Shown piece after piece: positions 38,901 to 51,709 of a DNA stretch of 64,000 bases (the first letter of the stretch is position 1; every line of letters begins with the position of its first letter). The translations under genes and the position numbers were made by a program. The notes beneath the pieces were generated by a model. The model was not told the origin of the DNA, did no database searches, and worked only from the letters and a program-made list of their open reading frames with translations. Source of the stretch: Phorcus lineatus (taxonomy: Eukaryota; Mollusca; Gastropoda; Trochida; Trochidae); NCBI GenBank assembly GCA_921293015.1, contig OV121081.1, forward strand, positions 68,093,022 to 68,157,021. The letters run 5' to 3'.

Positions 38901-40453
38901 TTGCAGCACTCGGAAACTGAAAATTTTTGCTTGTTTTCTGAGTGTCGAACTTCCTAAATATCCAAATTAATGTATTTTACATTGCTTTCAATTTACATAT
39001 ATGTGTTTTGTTGGACGAAAAAGTCAAATCGAAAGCTATTGAGTTATCTTTTGTAAGCAATTTCTGCATACCTCAATGTAATGCTTTAGGACCAATCCAA
39101 AATGCTATTTCTGGGAATGTACGTTGAGTAAACGTTTCGTCTGTTAGAATGTATTAATTGTTGAATATTTTTTAAATTTGTTGAAAGAAATAACCATAAG
39201 CATCATGTTGAGAAAAGAAAACCACCAAAGCAGGTATAAAAACCAACAAGAGGTTTCTTATTTATTAGTCATGTGATATACAGATGCTAAAGAGATTGAC
39301 CCTTGTTTTGTCAAGGACTGGGATGTTTTACCAAAATGGTTGACACAAATCATGCCCGAACTTACTGAACAAGACGCTGAGCTGCTGTGAGGCTGTTGGT
39401 GCCATTCTGTTTCAGCAATGTATTAGTCGGGAGACCCCTCATACTACTTGGAAACCCCATGTGTTTGGGGGGGTTACAAAACATGAGGAAATTTAGAAAA
39501 AAATGGTGTTGCAATACTTTCTTCAAGGTGTATATGTCATAGGACAGGGAATTCTCCCCATAAGTTTCTTACAATTCATCAAAGGTTTTTCGTGTGTGAC
39601 CTTTTGAGTACAAAATTTTGATCAATGATAGGTATTCAACTGGCTCTTTTGTGACCATTTAGTTCAATCAAACACTTGTCACAGAGGTAGGTGTCAATAA
39701 AGTTTCAGCCACATGCTGAGAATAGAAATAGGCCACGGGATATCTTTAATGAATGCCCCTCTTGTAAGTTATTTGGAAGATATGTTCATGTTCAGGTCAT
39801 GAAATCATTTCTGAAAGACTGGAAGAAATTGTTCAACATAATGTTAAAATTTGAGTTACTTCCTGCTCCGATCCTTTACAATCTGATAACATTTTGCTTG
39901 CTTTTCACATTATGTATAGACTTGCGAACCATGTTTGTGTTCTTTTTATGAAAATTTTCGTTAAAATGTTGTGACTGTTACAAACTTTATACAAGTCCTA
40001 TTTTGTTCATAACAACAAGACATCTGATTTTGATCACATTTTGTATGAAGATGCTAAATACATGAAGGCGTTTCATTATCATCAAGTTTGAAAATAATTT
40101 GAAGAAAGTGCTCAGAATATTTTTGATTTTTATAATGTAAAGTAGTTCTTTGGAAGAAAATGAAAGCAAGTTATGTCCGGATAATAAATTGTTCTCTTTT
40201 TGGGTTTGTTAAAGATCAAATTCATTGCAAAAATCCAGATATCAGGAGTGTTGGTTTGAAAAAAAAGAAGCTTTTTTTCTTTTTGGTTTTAAATGTCTAA
40301 CATAAGAAAATATTCCTTTAAATTTGGCGAGTTTGACAAAATTATATTGATTTCATTTAGTTTTTGATTAAACAGTTTCTTTCTTTTTTCTTTACAATGG
40401 TTTTCAAAATAAAAGTAAGGAAAAGTTAATTATAATTTGGTCGTAGAAAAATC
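35942..40453. other. Long ENSA 3' flank, no further gene recognised
   Basis: ENSA may have a long 3' untranslated region here; AATAAA-type signals occur at several points, for example near 37950. Open frames at 37409-37689 and 39691-39951 lack recognisable motifs and context. Two CCAAT-bearing, promoter-like patches are seen near 37279-37330 and 38850. Confidence 0.4.
37279..37325. promoter_or_regulatory. X-box-like palindrome next to a CCAAT box
   Basis: GTTACCGTGGTAAC at 37279-37292 is a perfect 14-bp palindrome apart from its centre. It fits the RFX X-box pattern (GTTRCC N2 GGYAAC). CTCCAATCAG, an NF-Y-type CCAAT box, follows 20 bp later. RFX plus NF-Y sites mark ciliary gene promoters, but no start exon is identified next to it. 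Confidence 0.4.
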
Positions 40454-40457
40454 TTAA

Positions 40458-40922
40458 AGAGCCACTCCATGATTTTCATAACATATTATTTACCTTTGAT
40501 AGGAACCTAAATGTCATATGTGGTGATATAAAATCAAAACATCTCAACTTTTCATGTCCAAAAGACATATATATGACAAATGATGTTTTTTCATGAAAAT
40601 CTAAAAACAGCCTAATAAATGCACAAAGGTGTTGATATCGCGTCCAATATACATGGATACTAGTTACATAACCTAACAAACGCTCTCAACTATCTGCCCT
40701 CCTGGCTGTTTTAGATAAATCTCCAAATTACGTTTGACTATTTGACGCGCGCCACAGTCCGTTTTTTTATCATAATGGAGACGTTCTACCTTCATATTGT
40801 CACTGTAAAAATCCAATAAGCTTTAAAATGTGTCTTTTTGGTAACAGTTGATACTTCGCGATCAAATGACACCATTGATTGAGTTTGGCATATATGACTC
40901 CAACAACTCACGGAGTGGCTCT
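40458..40922. mobile_element. Intact 465-bp TTAA MITE (AGAGCCACTCC family)
   Basis: Flanked by TTAA at 40454-40457 and 40923-40926. It starts AGAGCCACTCCATGA and ends TCACGGAGTGGCTCT. The whole length aligns, in inverted orientation, with the two halves of the copy at 11120-14636. The family is non-coding and Kolobok/T2-like by its TTAA target. Confidence 0.85.
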
Positions 40923-40926
40923 TTAA

Positions 40927-42117
40927 ATTTATAATAAATCTAAAACCTAAAAAAAATGTGCCAGTTGCCGCTTGTTACACCTAACAGTAGTTTCTGAGAA
41001 AAGATGTCCCTATTAGTTCTGACGGATGGAGTTCAAACCTGGTTATCCCTCTTCCACTTCTTCATGGTGGGGAATGATAATACTGTAACTGTTTTGCAAT
41101 TAAATTTTATTGAGCAAATACATTGTGTATCACTAGGGCAACTGGAATGTGAGAAAAAGTTCTCTCTATAGATACAAACAAAAACAAATGTCAGGAGGAC
41201 TTATTTACAAATGTAGAAGTACAATATCAACAAATGAAAATATATAGTAACATGTTAAACTATTTTGATTTTCAATCATTATTCATGTTATGGATTTTTT
41301 GCACACACAAAAATGTTCACATTGATTCTAAATTGAAGATCTTTCACATAAATGATACACAGATTCTTAAACAATTATTTTGTATACATACCTAAAAAAA
41401 CCATTTTCTTCTTACCTGTATAAATATCCTTTTTATGCTTTTGCCCGAATTTAAATCAAAACAGTACATGAAACTGGCATATTATAATTTATAACTACTT
41501 GCTTCCCTTTTGTAAGAACTTCACTTATGAAAAACTACCCCCCCCCCCCCCCCCCCCCCCAAATTCTACGGTAAAAAAACATTACAATCAATTTGAATAA
41601 GAGCATGCCAATCATTGTATTTTCATCAAACTTTTTCAAAAGTGTATCCATTATTCCCTTTCAAGGAATTTCAGAGAAAAATTACAAATGTTGACACATG
41701 AATCGAGAATGACTAAAGTTGGAAATTTGATGAATCAATCACCCTATGCTTTCATTAGTCAGTCACTGATGTTTTCACTTGTTGAGGATAGAAACCATGG
41801 AGACAATATACAGTGAAAAATGTTCTTTCAGTCATCATTTGGAGTCATCACATTCTTTTTACTCCCAAAGGACAACATTTTGTCACAACATAAAAATTAT
41901 CTTCTGGTACAAAATTATGAGTTACTATTAGCACATCTCATTTAACTTAAAGAATCGGATCACCATTCTTAAACCCTAATGATATATGAAAAGGAGACAT
42001 TTTCAAATAATGACCAATAAAATGTAAAACCCACAATTTTTAACATGTACTTTGTTCATAACTCTATGACACAGCTTAATACTGTCAAGTATCAACACAC
42101 AAGATTGTGCATTATGT
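40927..42117. other. 3' flank of the 42118 gene, with poly-C tract
   Basis: AT-rich DNA with a run of about 23 C at 41538-41560. It contains the 3' untranslated region of the minus-strand gene that stops at 42118. No other gene is seen. Confidence 0.45.
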
Positions 42118-44512
42118 TCAACTGTACGAGAAGCGATCATCCCATGCAGGTTTCTCTCGGCTGCTTTTACTTGTCATGCTCCGTCGAGGTCTGTGTGATT
42201 CGTCACTTCCCTTCTGTAAAATCAAATACCAGAGTAAGACACAAAAAACATAATCCATAATAAAAAACGTTCAGACTTTTCTTCAGTTTATTTTTTTCCA
42301 AAAAAAATATCTGTCTTAGACCTGTATATTGTGGCCTAAATGCCGAGGCAATACATCCAGATATCAGAATTATGAGGCGAGACGATATATCATGCAAATA
42401 TTGCCAAAACAATTGCTTGACGATTATCATCACAGTACCTAGGTTGCAATACAATACATTTCCAAATACTCCACAGTTTAAGAAAGCATTTTAGATGGGA
42501 CATGAAAAATTTATGTTATTTCTTAGATACCAATTTGTCATTTAAATGTTACATGAATTGAAATTTTGTAAATAATATCGCTATATATTGACTGTAGTCA
42601 GTGGCAATACATCGATGTATCATTGAACCTAGTGATACAAATGTCCCGATATATTGTCTAAATTTGTCAGGGAGTGCCTCTGCTCATTGGTCAGAGTACA
42701 GCCTTACATTCACATATTCTTTTGTAAGTTCTGTTAAGCATAATAAGGCCTTCAGTTTCAGAAGGTAGGGGCAAATAACTTCAATGAAATATTCATTCTG
42801 CATGATTAGCTTCATTATGCTATTCCAGCGCAATGATTGAATTTGTTCACTAATAAACAACTTCTGTCTGCAGTAAACTGGTTACAAAACATGAATCTAC
42901 AAGAACGGCTGTCATGCCATTTGGAGAGGAAATATTACCTAACGAGTTTGTATCTAGTAGAGTCAATATTTTGAAACTTATGCATCTGGACACTGTCAAT
43001 TCTAATCAGACTCTTGAATGTAGGGCATATTGACTGAGGCTCGGACACCACCCAAACTTTGGACACTTTTGACTAAGAGTAAAGAGTTGACCCAATAATA
43101 AGTGCAATGTCAGTGATATATTTGTTATAAAATATTAATTTTCAGTATGATACATATTCATTTCATTAGTTTTAACATTTGAGTATAGGTAGTATATATA
43201 TATCTAATCGAACTTTTGCTACAAATACTATATCCATGTGAGAAATTAGCAAAATATTTGTTTCATTGTAAATGTTTACTCTCAGGTTTGATAGGAAATA
43301 TAGGAAGCGGCAAAATGTCTTAAACTCTATTGAAAAACAAAGAAAACAACGAAACAGTTGAATTTTGCTCAATATTGGTATATTTAAAGTGGATATTTTC
43401 TTCATAGGGACTTGTATTGTAATACTTAAATTTAAACAAAAGTTCAGGAAACACGAAATAACATATGACTATAATACTTTTAACAAAGTGATTAATTTCT
43501 AACCCATACGGAGCTTTTGCGTCAAATGCCTATAAATGTGTCTGTGACGTCATAAATCTGTAATGACACATGCAGTAGTGTTGAAGAATTTAATACCAGA
43601 TAGCATGTTTGTATAGATGCCAAATTAATTCATGTTTCTGTAAAACTTTGATATTATTGTACATAGACCACTCACCGCTTGTTTTGGATCTATGAAACCA
43701 TTTTGATAAATATATTAAGCATGAGATACATGCAATAAGATTAGGTGGAACTGTCCAAGGCAATTTTATATAGGCAATAAAAAACATTATTTTCGGATAA
43801 CTTTCAAAACATTTTGCATTTTAAGATGGAAATAAATAAAAAATTCAATTTATGAAAGTTTAGTCTGCTGAAATTTACTTTCTTCCGATTATTTGTTTAT
43901 ATTACTATATTACAGTGTTTCAAAATATTTGAATATATACCCTGTCCGAACCTCTGTTAGTTTTCCCTAGATAAAGTAATCTAACTCATAATTAGAACAG
44001 AGTTGTTTTTTTATAATAAAGCACTAGTAATTTCATTCATGCGACTTTGGTTAAAAAAAGAAGAAAATGAAAATGCTCGTGAAACTTACTGTGGGTGACA
44101 TATGATTTGTAGAGCTTTTGCCTGACCCTTTTCTCTTAATTGGTGGTAGGACAGCTGATCCAGATTTACTTGGTTTCCCGGAACTGTATGCCGATTTTGC
44201 ACTAGACAGTCTATCACGTTTTTTAGCCTCTTGTCTTCGAAGTATTTCTTTTAATTTCATGTTTACCTTGTACGCTTCGTGTAAAAGTTCTTCAGTGTCT
44301 TCTTCTGTTAAATCAATTTTTTCAAGCTGATTAATCAACGTTTCTGGATTTGTGAAATCAAACGCTTCACCACTGGTTTCACTTTCTTTGTTTTCACCTT
44401 GTTGTTGGGCAGAATTATGGCCGTTACAGTTAGTGTTGGTCATTTCGTCGCCTTTTCCAACTTCCTTCTCAAGATACGTACTTTCAGGTTCGTCCGAAAC
44501 TCCAGATGCCAT
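42118..44512 (-). CDS. Two-exon coiled-coil protein of unknown function, 172 aa
   Basis: Exon 1 is 44512-44090 and exon 2 is 42213-42118. Donor GTAAGT and acceptor TTTTACAG join exactly in phase 0. The acidic N terminus (MASGVSDEPESTYLEKE) is followed by a predicted helical segment at about residues 50-95: FDFTNPETLINQLEKIDLTE, then LHEAYKVNMKLKEILRRQEA. A Ser/Lys-rich basic tail has LPPIKRKGSGKSS and ends EKPAWDDRFSYS. I do not recognise the family. The pattern of one short coiled coil, a basic linker and an aromatic end recalls small ciliary or centrosomal proteins, but that is impression only. Additional internal exons cannot be excluded. Confidence 0.65.
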
Positions 44513-44599
44513 TATTACTTCTAGAATCCACTTGTATTAAATCGCATCGTGTTGTACCTGTCTAACCTAACTTCCTTTTTACTGTTTGACAAATTCTGT

Positions 44600-44680
44600 A
44601 TCGTTGAGCGTCGTTCGAAACGGAAGTTGATTTATTAAGAACGATAACTCCAGCAACTTCCGTTTTGGAAGCGAGATTTG
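44600..44680. promoter_or_regulatory. Inverted pair of ETS-like sites upstream of the 172-aa gene
   Basis: AACGGAAGTTG (44619-44629) and its exact reverse complement CAACTTCCGTT (44654-44664) sit about 110-150 bp upstream of the start codon. Each contains a GGAAGT ETS core. The symmetry would suit a bidirectional promoter, but no rightward gene is seen. Confidence 0.4.
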
Positions 44681-44788
44681 AAGCGTACGTACAAGTGAAG
44701 CTAATCGTTTGTTAAAAAGGAAAGGAAACTATTTAGAAAATATCATGAACTATGTTTAGGGGCCGCTCATATTTTAACAGTGGGGAAA

Positions 44789-44811
44789 GGGGGGGGGGGG
44801 GGGGGGGGGGG
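44789..44811. repeat. Poly-G tract
   Basis: An uninterrupted run of about 23 G in otherwise AT-rich intergenic DNA. Confidence 0.9.
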
Positions 44812-44996
44812 TTGGTTGAATACACAATGTTGCAAGACAATTTAGAGACATTTAGAGTAATCTATTCAGTAGGAAATAATATTTTTGAATCAAAAGTAGG
44901 GTTATCAGACACATGCGCCAGTCTCTGAATGTACAATATCACAAGTATATATACATGTAGCTATATATCATAAAAAGGTGTGACACAGTCGTGTCT

Positions 44997-45092
44997 GCAA
45001 GGGGACCGGAAATGATTATACTAGTTCCCTGGCTCGATTACCCTGTGTAAGCTTCGTAGATAGATCCTAGTTCTCAATTTCGGTCCCCTTGC
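44997..45092. repeat. 96-bp hairpin element, possible small MITE
   Basis: GCAAGGGGACCGGAAAT (44997-45013) and ATTTCGGTCCCCTTGC (45077-45092) are inverted repeats with one base difference and a loop of about 63 bp. No clear target duplication is seen, and no gene lies between here and the LINE at 45378. Confidence 0.55.
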
Positions 45093-45377
45093 AAGGCCAA
45101 CTCTTCATTCGCATGCGTTTTAGTATTCTATGGGCCACAAAGGCCAACTTATGCATTAAAGTGGATGTTTCATTTTGATATTTTAAAATGGTTAGTGTTG
45201 AATTTTCGAAAACACTTTTATGTCCGAAACTGATTTAAATTATCAGAAAAAACCCTGTTAAAGTCATTTTTCAGCATTCATCTAGTTTCACATAATCTTA
45301 TCTATAATGTTTTCGAATCGATTAGTTGCTAAACAAGAACTGACCAATGGTTGTGTACAACAAGATGCTAAACTAGA

Positions 45378-46277
45378 TTCCAAATTCAAATTCATTTATT
45401 CTCAAAAACGCCACCGACGGTGGTACATGAGCATAGACATATATAACAAAGAAATATACATAGTTTCCAAGATGAACAGGTGAAATTTTCATTTAACGAG
45501 TAACAAGAGACTGAAGATGGGTGTAAGCATTGAATAAAACATTCATGGTCACAGTTATTGTACAAGCAATTTAAATCAGGATTTAGTTAAGATGATCTAA
45601 ATTTCGATAGTTTTTTCAATTTTTTGGTATCCTTATTGGACATTAGTTGTTTGAATTTGAAAAGGTCTGCCAAAATGAAATAGTAATTGTCAATGAGCTG
45701 TACCCGATGGTGGGGAAGAGCCTCACACCTCAGTAGGAAGTGAAACTCATCACCAATAGCGGGCGACGTACGTTCTGTTTTAGGAATTGCTTGCCATCTG
45801 CCTGTTTCAATTGGTAGTTTGTGGTTGCTGGTTCTGAATTGTAATAACGGCATGTATATCGATTTATCAAGATAGAGATATTCCTCAAAAGCAGGGTTTT
45901 CCTTAAATAATTTGTAGTAAAAACCTTTTGAGCTGGTAGTTATTTCTGATCTCCATTATTTGGGTGAATTGATCTTTTAGGATTGATATACCATCGAAAC
46001 AAGCCACGATGTCGAGCAACTAGATGGGTTATAAAAATATATGAAAGCCCGCAGTTATCGAGGATATATTTTATAGAGGATAGAACTCTAGGGAATCTCT
46101 TAGGTTCAGTGCCATAAAAGAATGTATAATCTCCGAGACCTTCGATTCGAGGAAGTTGAGGCTAATTTATGCCTAAAAGATAACATTCTCTTGTAGATGG
46201 TTATATACAGTGAAAACCTTCCGAACTCGCCATATAGCATAAATGAAGGCGTAGACACTCTAAGACCTGCTGCTAAC
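45378..46277 (-). mobile_element. LINE, C-terminal ORF2 part and 3' tail
   Basis: Minus-strand sequence has pieces of a non-LTR reverse-transcriptase C terminus in more than one frame: LRVSTPSFMLYGEFGRFSLY at the upstream end, then FRTSNHKLPIETGRWQAIPK with DEFHFLLRCEAL. The latter is the Cys-containing tail common in invertebrate CR1/L2-like LINEs. It ends near a short repeated tail (AATAAATGAATTTGAATTTG). It continues the fragment at 50087-50664; the two are separated by an insertion at TTAA. It is inactive, with several frame breaks. Confidence 0.8.
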
Positions 46278-46281
46278 TTAA

Positions 46282-49200
46282 AGATCGACTGAAATGACCC
46301 ATGGCAACTTTCGTGATTCATAAGATATGTATTCTAATTTGCCAGTAACTTGAGTTTAAATTTTCGAAATCGTCCGAAAAACAACTTTAATACGGCTTTT
46401 TCGAATCACCAGCTAATTAGTACCAGTGAACAGAACTGAACTGGCCCGTGGTCACTGAGGCGTGTCCTGCCGCGTGACGTGCTAGTCGGCGGAAGTATAA
46501 TCTCCTTAATGAAAAAACAACAGGAAATCTCACAGTCTTAAAGAGGTTCCTACCAATTAACAAAATAAATGAAAAATTGCTGTAAATTTGCAAGGTGAAA
46601 GCTGAATATGTATTCTTTGATATTCAAAAATAAAAATTGCATGTCACGGACCTTCTTTTTCAGATAAATGATGATTTTGACGGGTTTATTTTAAAAAATT
46701 GGGAAAAGTCCAATTTTGCTAATTTAATCTTAAAAACAAAAAAATAAAAACATTTAGAGTTCAGTCTACTTTTTTCCAATAAATGAGATGATAATGTAAT
46801 AAAAAATATTATTTCTTGTATTTCTTTTTTTGAGTTTTGTAAATAATCTGCAAATATTAAGATACAAGTTCAATGATGATCGCTCAAAAATAGCTTCAAA
46901 AGACGCGTTCAGTAATAAAAATAAATGAAAAATATTTCAAAAATGTTTTAAATAGAAGAAAACATATTGCAAAGAAATAATTTGAAAGAAAAAAGATATG
47001 TCACGGGCCTATTTTCCGACATAATTGAAGCTCGAGTTAAAATTACTTATGAAAAAACTCATAAGGGGAGGTAACTCTTTATTTCCCTTGAATGGTAATT
47101 CATGATAATGGTTTGAAGTACACATTTTATCCCTTTTCAAAGTATTTCATGAACTTCTAAGGTCAGTGTTATGAAATATTTGAAGTGCAAAAGACATTTA
47201 TGGCCTCTTGGTCAAATCGACGTGTTAACAAAGTATTAGTATCCACAAGCAATTTTTTAAAACACACCTTTTAAATATGACAAATGTTTTCTATTTGTGA
47301 ATGATTTGAGTTGTTCAAACTGCGTTTGAGTGTACAGGGGCTAGATGAATGTAGCAGATGATGGGATAATTAGGTTGATTGAAGGCACGTAAAAAAACAT
47401 CACAAAATATTAAGAATTAATTAACCTCAAAACTTCCTCTCAAAGAAAGATCTATTTATTGCGCGATAAAGAACACCGCATCCAAGCGCCGCAAGTTGGC
47501 GAAGCTAATACGATGAGGACCTCAATCAAGTCGGCCCGGTTCGGGAAGCATTTGGTGCTTACGTTCATATTTAAGTCATACTCTTGAGTTGATAACAAAT
47601 AACTTTGTTATCTCCAAGATGAATGTAAAATCTTATCAATTTGAACTTCATGAACCGAGCAGATCACGGACATATTTTTAATTTCTTTTTGACATTTTAC
47701 TTCGGTCTAATATATTTTTACCAAATACTTAATTTCACTTGATTGGTAAATGTTACAGTGAATGATATGTTTATAAATGTTTCCCCACAATTGTAAGTGT
47801 GTACATGATTGAAAATTACCGCTTATATAATTAATTTGCAAAATAAATGCAGCCAAACCGAAATGTAAAAATTCCGCGATACATTCCCGATTTTTCAAAT
47901 ACTCATTTTGTCTCAACGGCCGTTTTGACTTTTCATTTAAACATCTATCTAGAACTTTTCCAAAACAGATTGCTTATGAGTTCTATTTCTATTCTTTATT
48001 ATGAATTTCTATTCATTGTTTGAGATGACAATGCAACGGTTTATTTACATTTGTTTATGTTCCAGCAAAAAAGCTATTCGAAATGAGATTTCACTTACCG
48101 AAACCGCTACTGCTTACGGCCTAACTTAATATTCCGTTCTAATTATTCTACAAGTTTCATCATTTTCAAGATGGATGAATATCTTTCAAAGAATAAAAGT
48201 TCCGTTACTAGTCATATATTGTGAAAAATGACGAGGACTATTCAATGCACAGTGTATTTTCCACACATTGCGTGTCAATGACGTCACTGCAACAATGTTC
48301 AACAAAGTGATTGCAACGGATAACTTGTATAAGTTCATCAACAATCGGTTTTATGCAGAATGTAAACACACAAATGTTATCAGTGACATTTTCTCTGTTT
48401 CAAAAATAATAATTGGAGAACATTTTGGAAAACCGCAATCTAATTATAACCTATGAAACAACGGATTGCGAATTCACGTTCAGTGAACATTTGTGTCAGA
48501 ACATCTCTGCCGATTATGACCAATGCATATGATTCTTAAAATATATGACTAATATGTACATTGATCATATAATAGACAACTAAGCAGTCCACAGTAAAAA
48601 TTTCCTTATTTTCCGAACATCGATAACGCGTCAGTGACATTTTTTCTACAATGTTTACGCAACTTTAGTTTTCTCAAAATGTTAGCGGCACTATTTCGGA
48701 TGCGCGAAAAGATGCGCACTGACAAACGTTCGGAACGTCTTTAACAACTGTTTAAACATATCTAAAGTCATCCAAGCAACTCAAACCTCCGATAAATTGA
48801 TGTTGAATATATCTTTAATTATTTGTATTGTACCAAGCGAAAGACAGTGTTTTAATATGATGCTATGCGCACTATCCCATGGCATGTGTACATCAATTAC
48901 GACGTCTGCCAAATGTTGTCACAACAATCAGACTGGATAACTAATCTTATTTTTTATGACACACAAGTGGCCATTATGTAATCCTATCGCATTCAATTTC
49001 AATTCTTGATTTTATGGTCTCTAATTATACCTTTTGAATTTTGACGCCTTGGACCCATGGCCCACCAAGCGGAATATATATGTCCTGTCATAATGGCGTA
49101 ACTCTTGGCATTCGACTGCTACTTAGTTTATTGTCACGGCGTCCAGTCATTTTGAACCAATGAACTTGTAGAATATATATTCAACCAATAAATTAAGAGA

Positions 49201-50082
49201 AGGAGATTTGGCTCATGCACTTCTAAGGACGATGATACACATTTAAAAAAGTACATCGTGAATAACGGGTACCAACATTCTTTAGGATGACATAGGATGT
49301 TTCTAACGCTTGCGCCAGGTATGTTTTCATGTCATTGATTGTTAGATTCAAAGACAGAGATATTGCAACACGGTGTGAGATGTTATACTAGATAAGAATA
49401 TAATATGTGTTATATGTGTTAGTAAAATACAAACGAATCACCCACTAAGTACTAAGTTGTCATGAAAGTGGAGTGAAATAAAATTATTTTTTCTATAGTA
49501 AACATTAAAAAGGTTTCTACATTCTCTCCCGTTTATTACAAAAACCTTCATTTTTTCGAGACAATTTAGAACTTCATATCGATAAATACATGTTGTAACA
49601 CTACGTGATATCCCATAGTAATGGATCTCTCACCGACCAAGTTCTTAACCTTTTTGATATAAACCCACCCAAGAAAACCGCGTCCAAGGATTGTCACAGT
49701 AAAATCAAGATGGATTTGACGACTGAGAGGGAAAGTTGAAATCATGAAGCAGTTACATATAGCATTTTGGAATTCTTTCGGTCATGCTATTGCCTCTATT
49801 TTGCTGTTGAATTAGCTTAAAAATACAGAGAAAATCAAAGGGCTGGACTTTCAGCTGACAACTAGCACGTCACACACTGGGCGTGGCTTCGAGTCATGCT
49901 TCGGTGAGTTTGTCTAAGCGTTCGCCAGTCTCGCCGGTTATCCAAAACAGGGGTATAAAAGGTCTCCTAGTAGTCGAATTAAAGCGTATATTTTCTCATT
50001 TTTTGGCTCTATTGATTCTTATAAGTGAAACGAATACAGATACTAATTTGTAATAATCAAATTTATGCGTTACTTCTCCTCT
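46282..50082. mobile_element. 3.8-kb TTAA-flanked element inserted in the LINE
   Basis: TTAA flanks it at 46278-46281 and 50083-50086. The ends start AGATCGACTG and, in reverse, AGAGGAGAAG: weak inverted repeats, both beginning AGA as in other TTAA families. About 190-210 bp inside each end, TGACGTGCTAGT occurs in mirror orientation. CTTTAATNCG lies further out on both sides, so the subterminal regions are also inverted and decayed. The interior is very AT-rich and has no recognisable transposase. It may be an old or non-autonomous Kolobok- or piggyBac-like element. Confidence 0.65.
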
Positions 50083-50086
50083 TTAA

Positions 50087-50664
50087 GAAATTTTAAATGA
50101 ACCTTTTCAGTAATATTCAGTTTTTCATAGCCCCACACCTCGCAACCGTACATCATGATAGGAACAACCATAATGTCGAAAGCAGTTAGAAGGCAATCTA
50201 AAGGGATACTCATATCTCGAGCTTTCTTAAGTAATACAAACATGGCTTTTGTTGCACTTTCCGATAAATTTTTTTTATGGCTTTTACAAGTCGCCTATTT
50301 CTATGAAAAATGATACCAAGGTATGTGTAATCATCAATTACAGTAATAGGATTGTCTCCGATTGTAAAAGAAGACTTTGATCTGTTTGCAGGACCACTTC
50401 CAAATATGACAATTTTTGTTTTCGAGATATTGATATTTAGTTTCCATTTTCTGCAGTATTCATGAAAATTGTTTAATGAAGATTGTACATTAGCTGGGTT
50501 ATCATTTACTTGGACAGTGTCATCAGCATAAAGAAGCGATATAAACTTAATTATAAACGACAAATTTTCACTAGTGATTGACTCAATACTCAACCCTTTT
50601 GAACCTCGCTCTTCTAAGAAAGTATCAAGATCATTTATGAATAAAGAAAACAACAATAAAGACA
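50087..50664 (-). mobile_element. LINE reverse-transcriptase palm fragment
   Basis: The minus strand encodes LLFSLFINDLDTF, then FISLLYADDTVQV (catalytic YADD box), then WKLNINISKTKIVIFG and IDDYTYLGIIFH. After a frame change comes a piece reading VVPIMMYGCEVWGYEKLNIT. These are successive motifs of a CR1/L2-type reverse transcriptase. The fragment is 5' truncated at about 50664 and runs directly, across the TTAA insertion, into the piece at 46277. Confidence 0.85.
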
Positions 50665-50997
50665 CATTTTATGCAGTTTGAATGTGTCAACAACACAAGG
50701 AAATTGAAATTAAGCATTTTATTGCATTGCATTTTTACAGAAAAGGTTAATACATCAAAGTAGACATACATTTCAACAAAAATACTTCTTTCAATATTTA
50801 TACATACGGCTCATGTGCTTTTTATAAAAATATGATTCTTCGTGTCATCTCTTAAACACAGTCATGGCATCAGATCGGGGAGCAGACACAATATAAAACA
50901 ATCATCGCGGAGTCTTCTCTTTTGTCAAGAGTGAACAAAGACGTATATCCGCATACAATTTCATCACGATAAGCAAACTTTTGTGGAAACTATTTTC
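50663..50997. repeat. Direct repeat copy A (335 bp)
   Basis: From CACATTTTATGCAGTTTGAA to ACTATTTTC it matches 51710-52053 at roughly 95 percent or better by eye. Its left edge coincides with the 5' truncation point of the LINE. Confidence 0.9.
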
Positions 50998-51038
50998 CAG
51001 TAGCTTAATGTCAATACTAACGAAAGACGAATACTGCA

Positions 51039-51300
51039 TTTTAGCTCATCTGGTCTAATGGTTAGATGGGTTTATGGCATGACCCGTTGTCCCGAGTCTG
51101 TCGTCCGTATACTTTTCACATTTTCGACTTCTCCAAAACTGCTGCACCTCCAAAGCTGAATTATTTTGGGTATGTACCTGTACATTTTGGACTGGCCCCG
51201 CCTAAAATATAGGTATGACAGGCATTTTTCCTAAAATTTTTAAAACTCTTCTTCTCTTAAACCAATTGACATTATCCTGTCTCAGGGTAAATGTATACGT
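51039..51300. repeat. Dispersed repeat resembling a common mollusc family
   Basis: TTTTAGCTCATCTGGTCTAA, then TTATGGCATGACCCGTTGTC, then TTTTCACATTTTCGACTTCT resembles a repeat I recall as frequent in mollusc genomes (TTTTAGCTCACCTG-type). No coding sequence. Recalled similarity only. Confidence 0.45.
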
Positions 51301-51709
51301 TCCCGCTCCACTTGCATACCCTGAAATATAATCCCACTAAAAGCTACGTTGAACAAAAACAGGGCAACACGTACGGGTGGATATATCGCTTCATTTAAGA
51401 TTGTATCCTTATCTCTGATCGTAAATCACGTACGATTCAAAGTGATTGAATACATTGATTAGAAACGTAGTACTTGTACTTTTTGTTTATGACAATTGAA
51501 GATTTTACCTATTTAGAGGAATAGAGGAATACGCTGAGGCAGGTATCAGGGAAGCCCAGGGAATCCTTGACGGTTGAAACTTTGAGAACACCTCGTCATT
51601 TAAATAGTGTCATTTAACTGGAAAGGCTATCATTATCATTTTACCTATAGCCTAAAATATATATTAGTAAAAGGGAAAATACATTTGATATATTTGAAAA
51701 GAACTTCAC

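Noticed and set aside
48268-48456. 62-aa open frame within the 3.8-kb TTAA element
   Set aside because: No similarity to known transposases, no splice context, and length expected by chance in this region.
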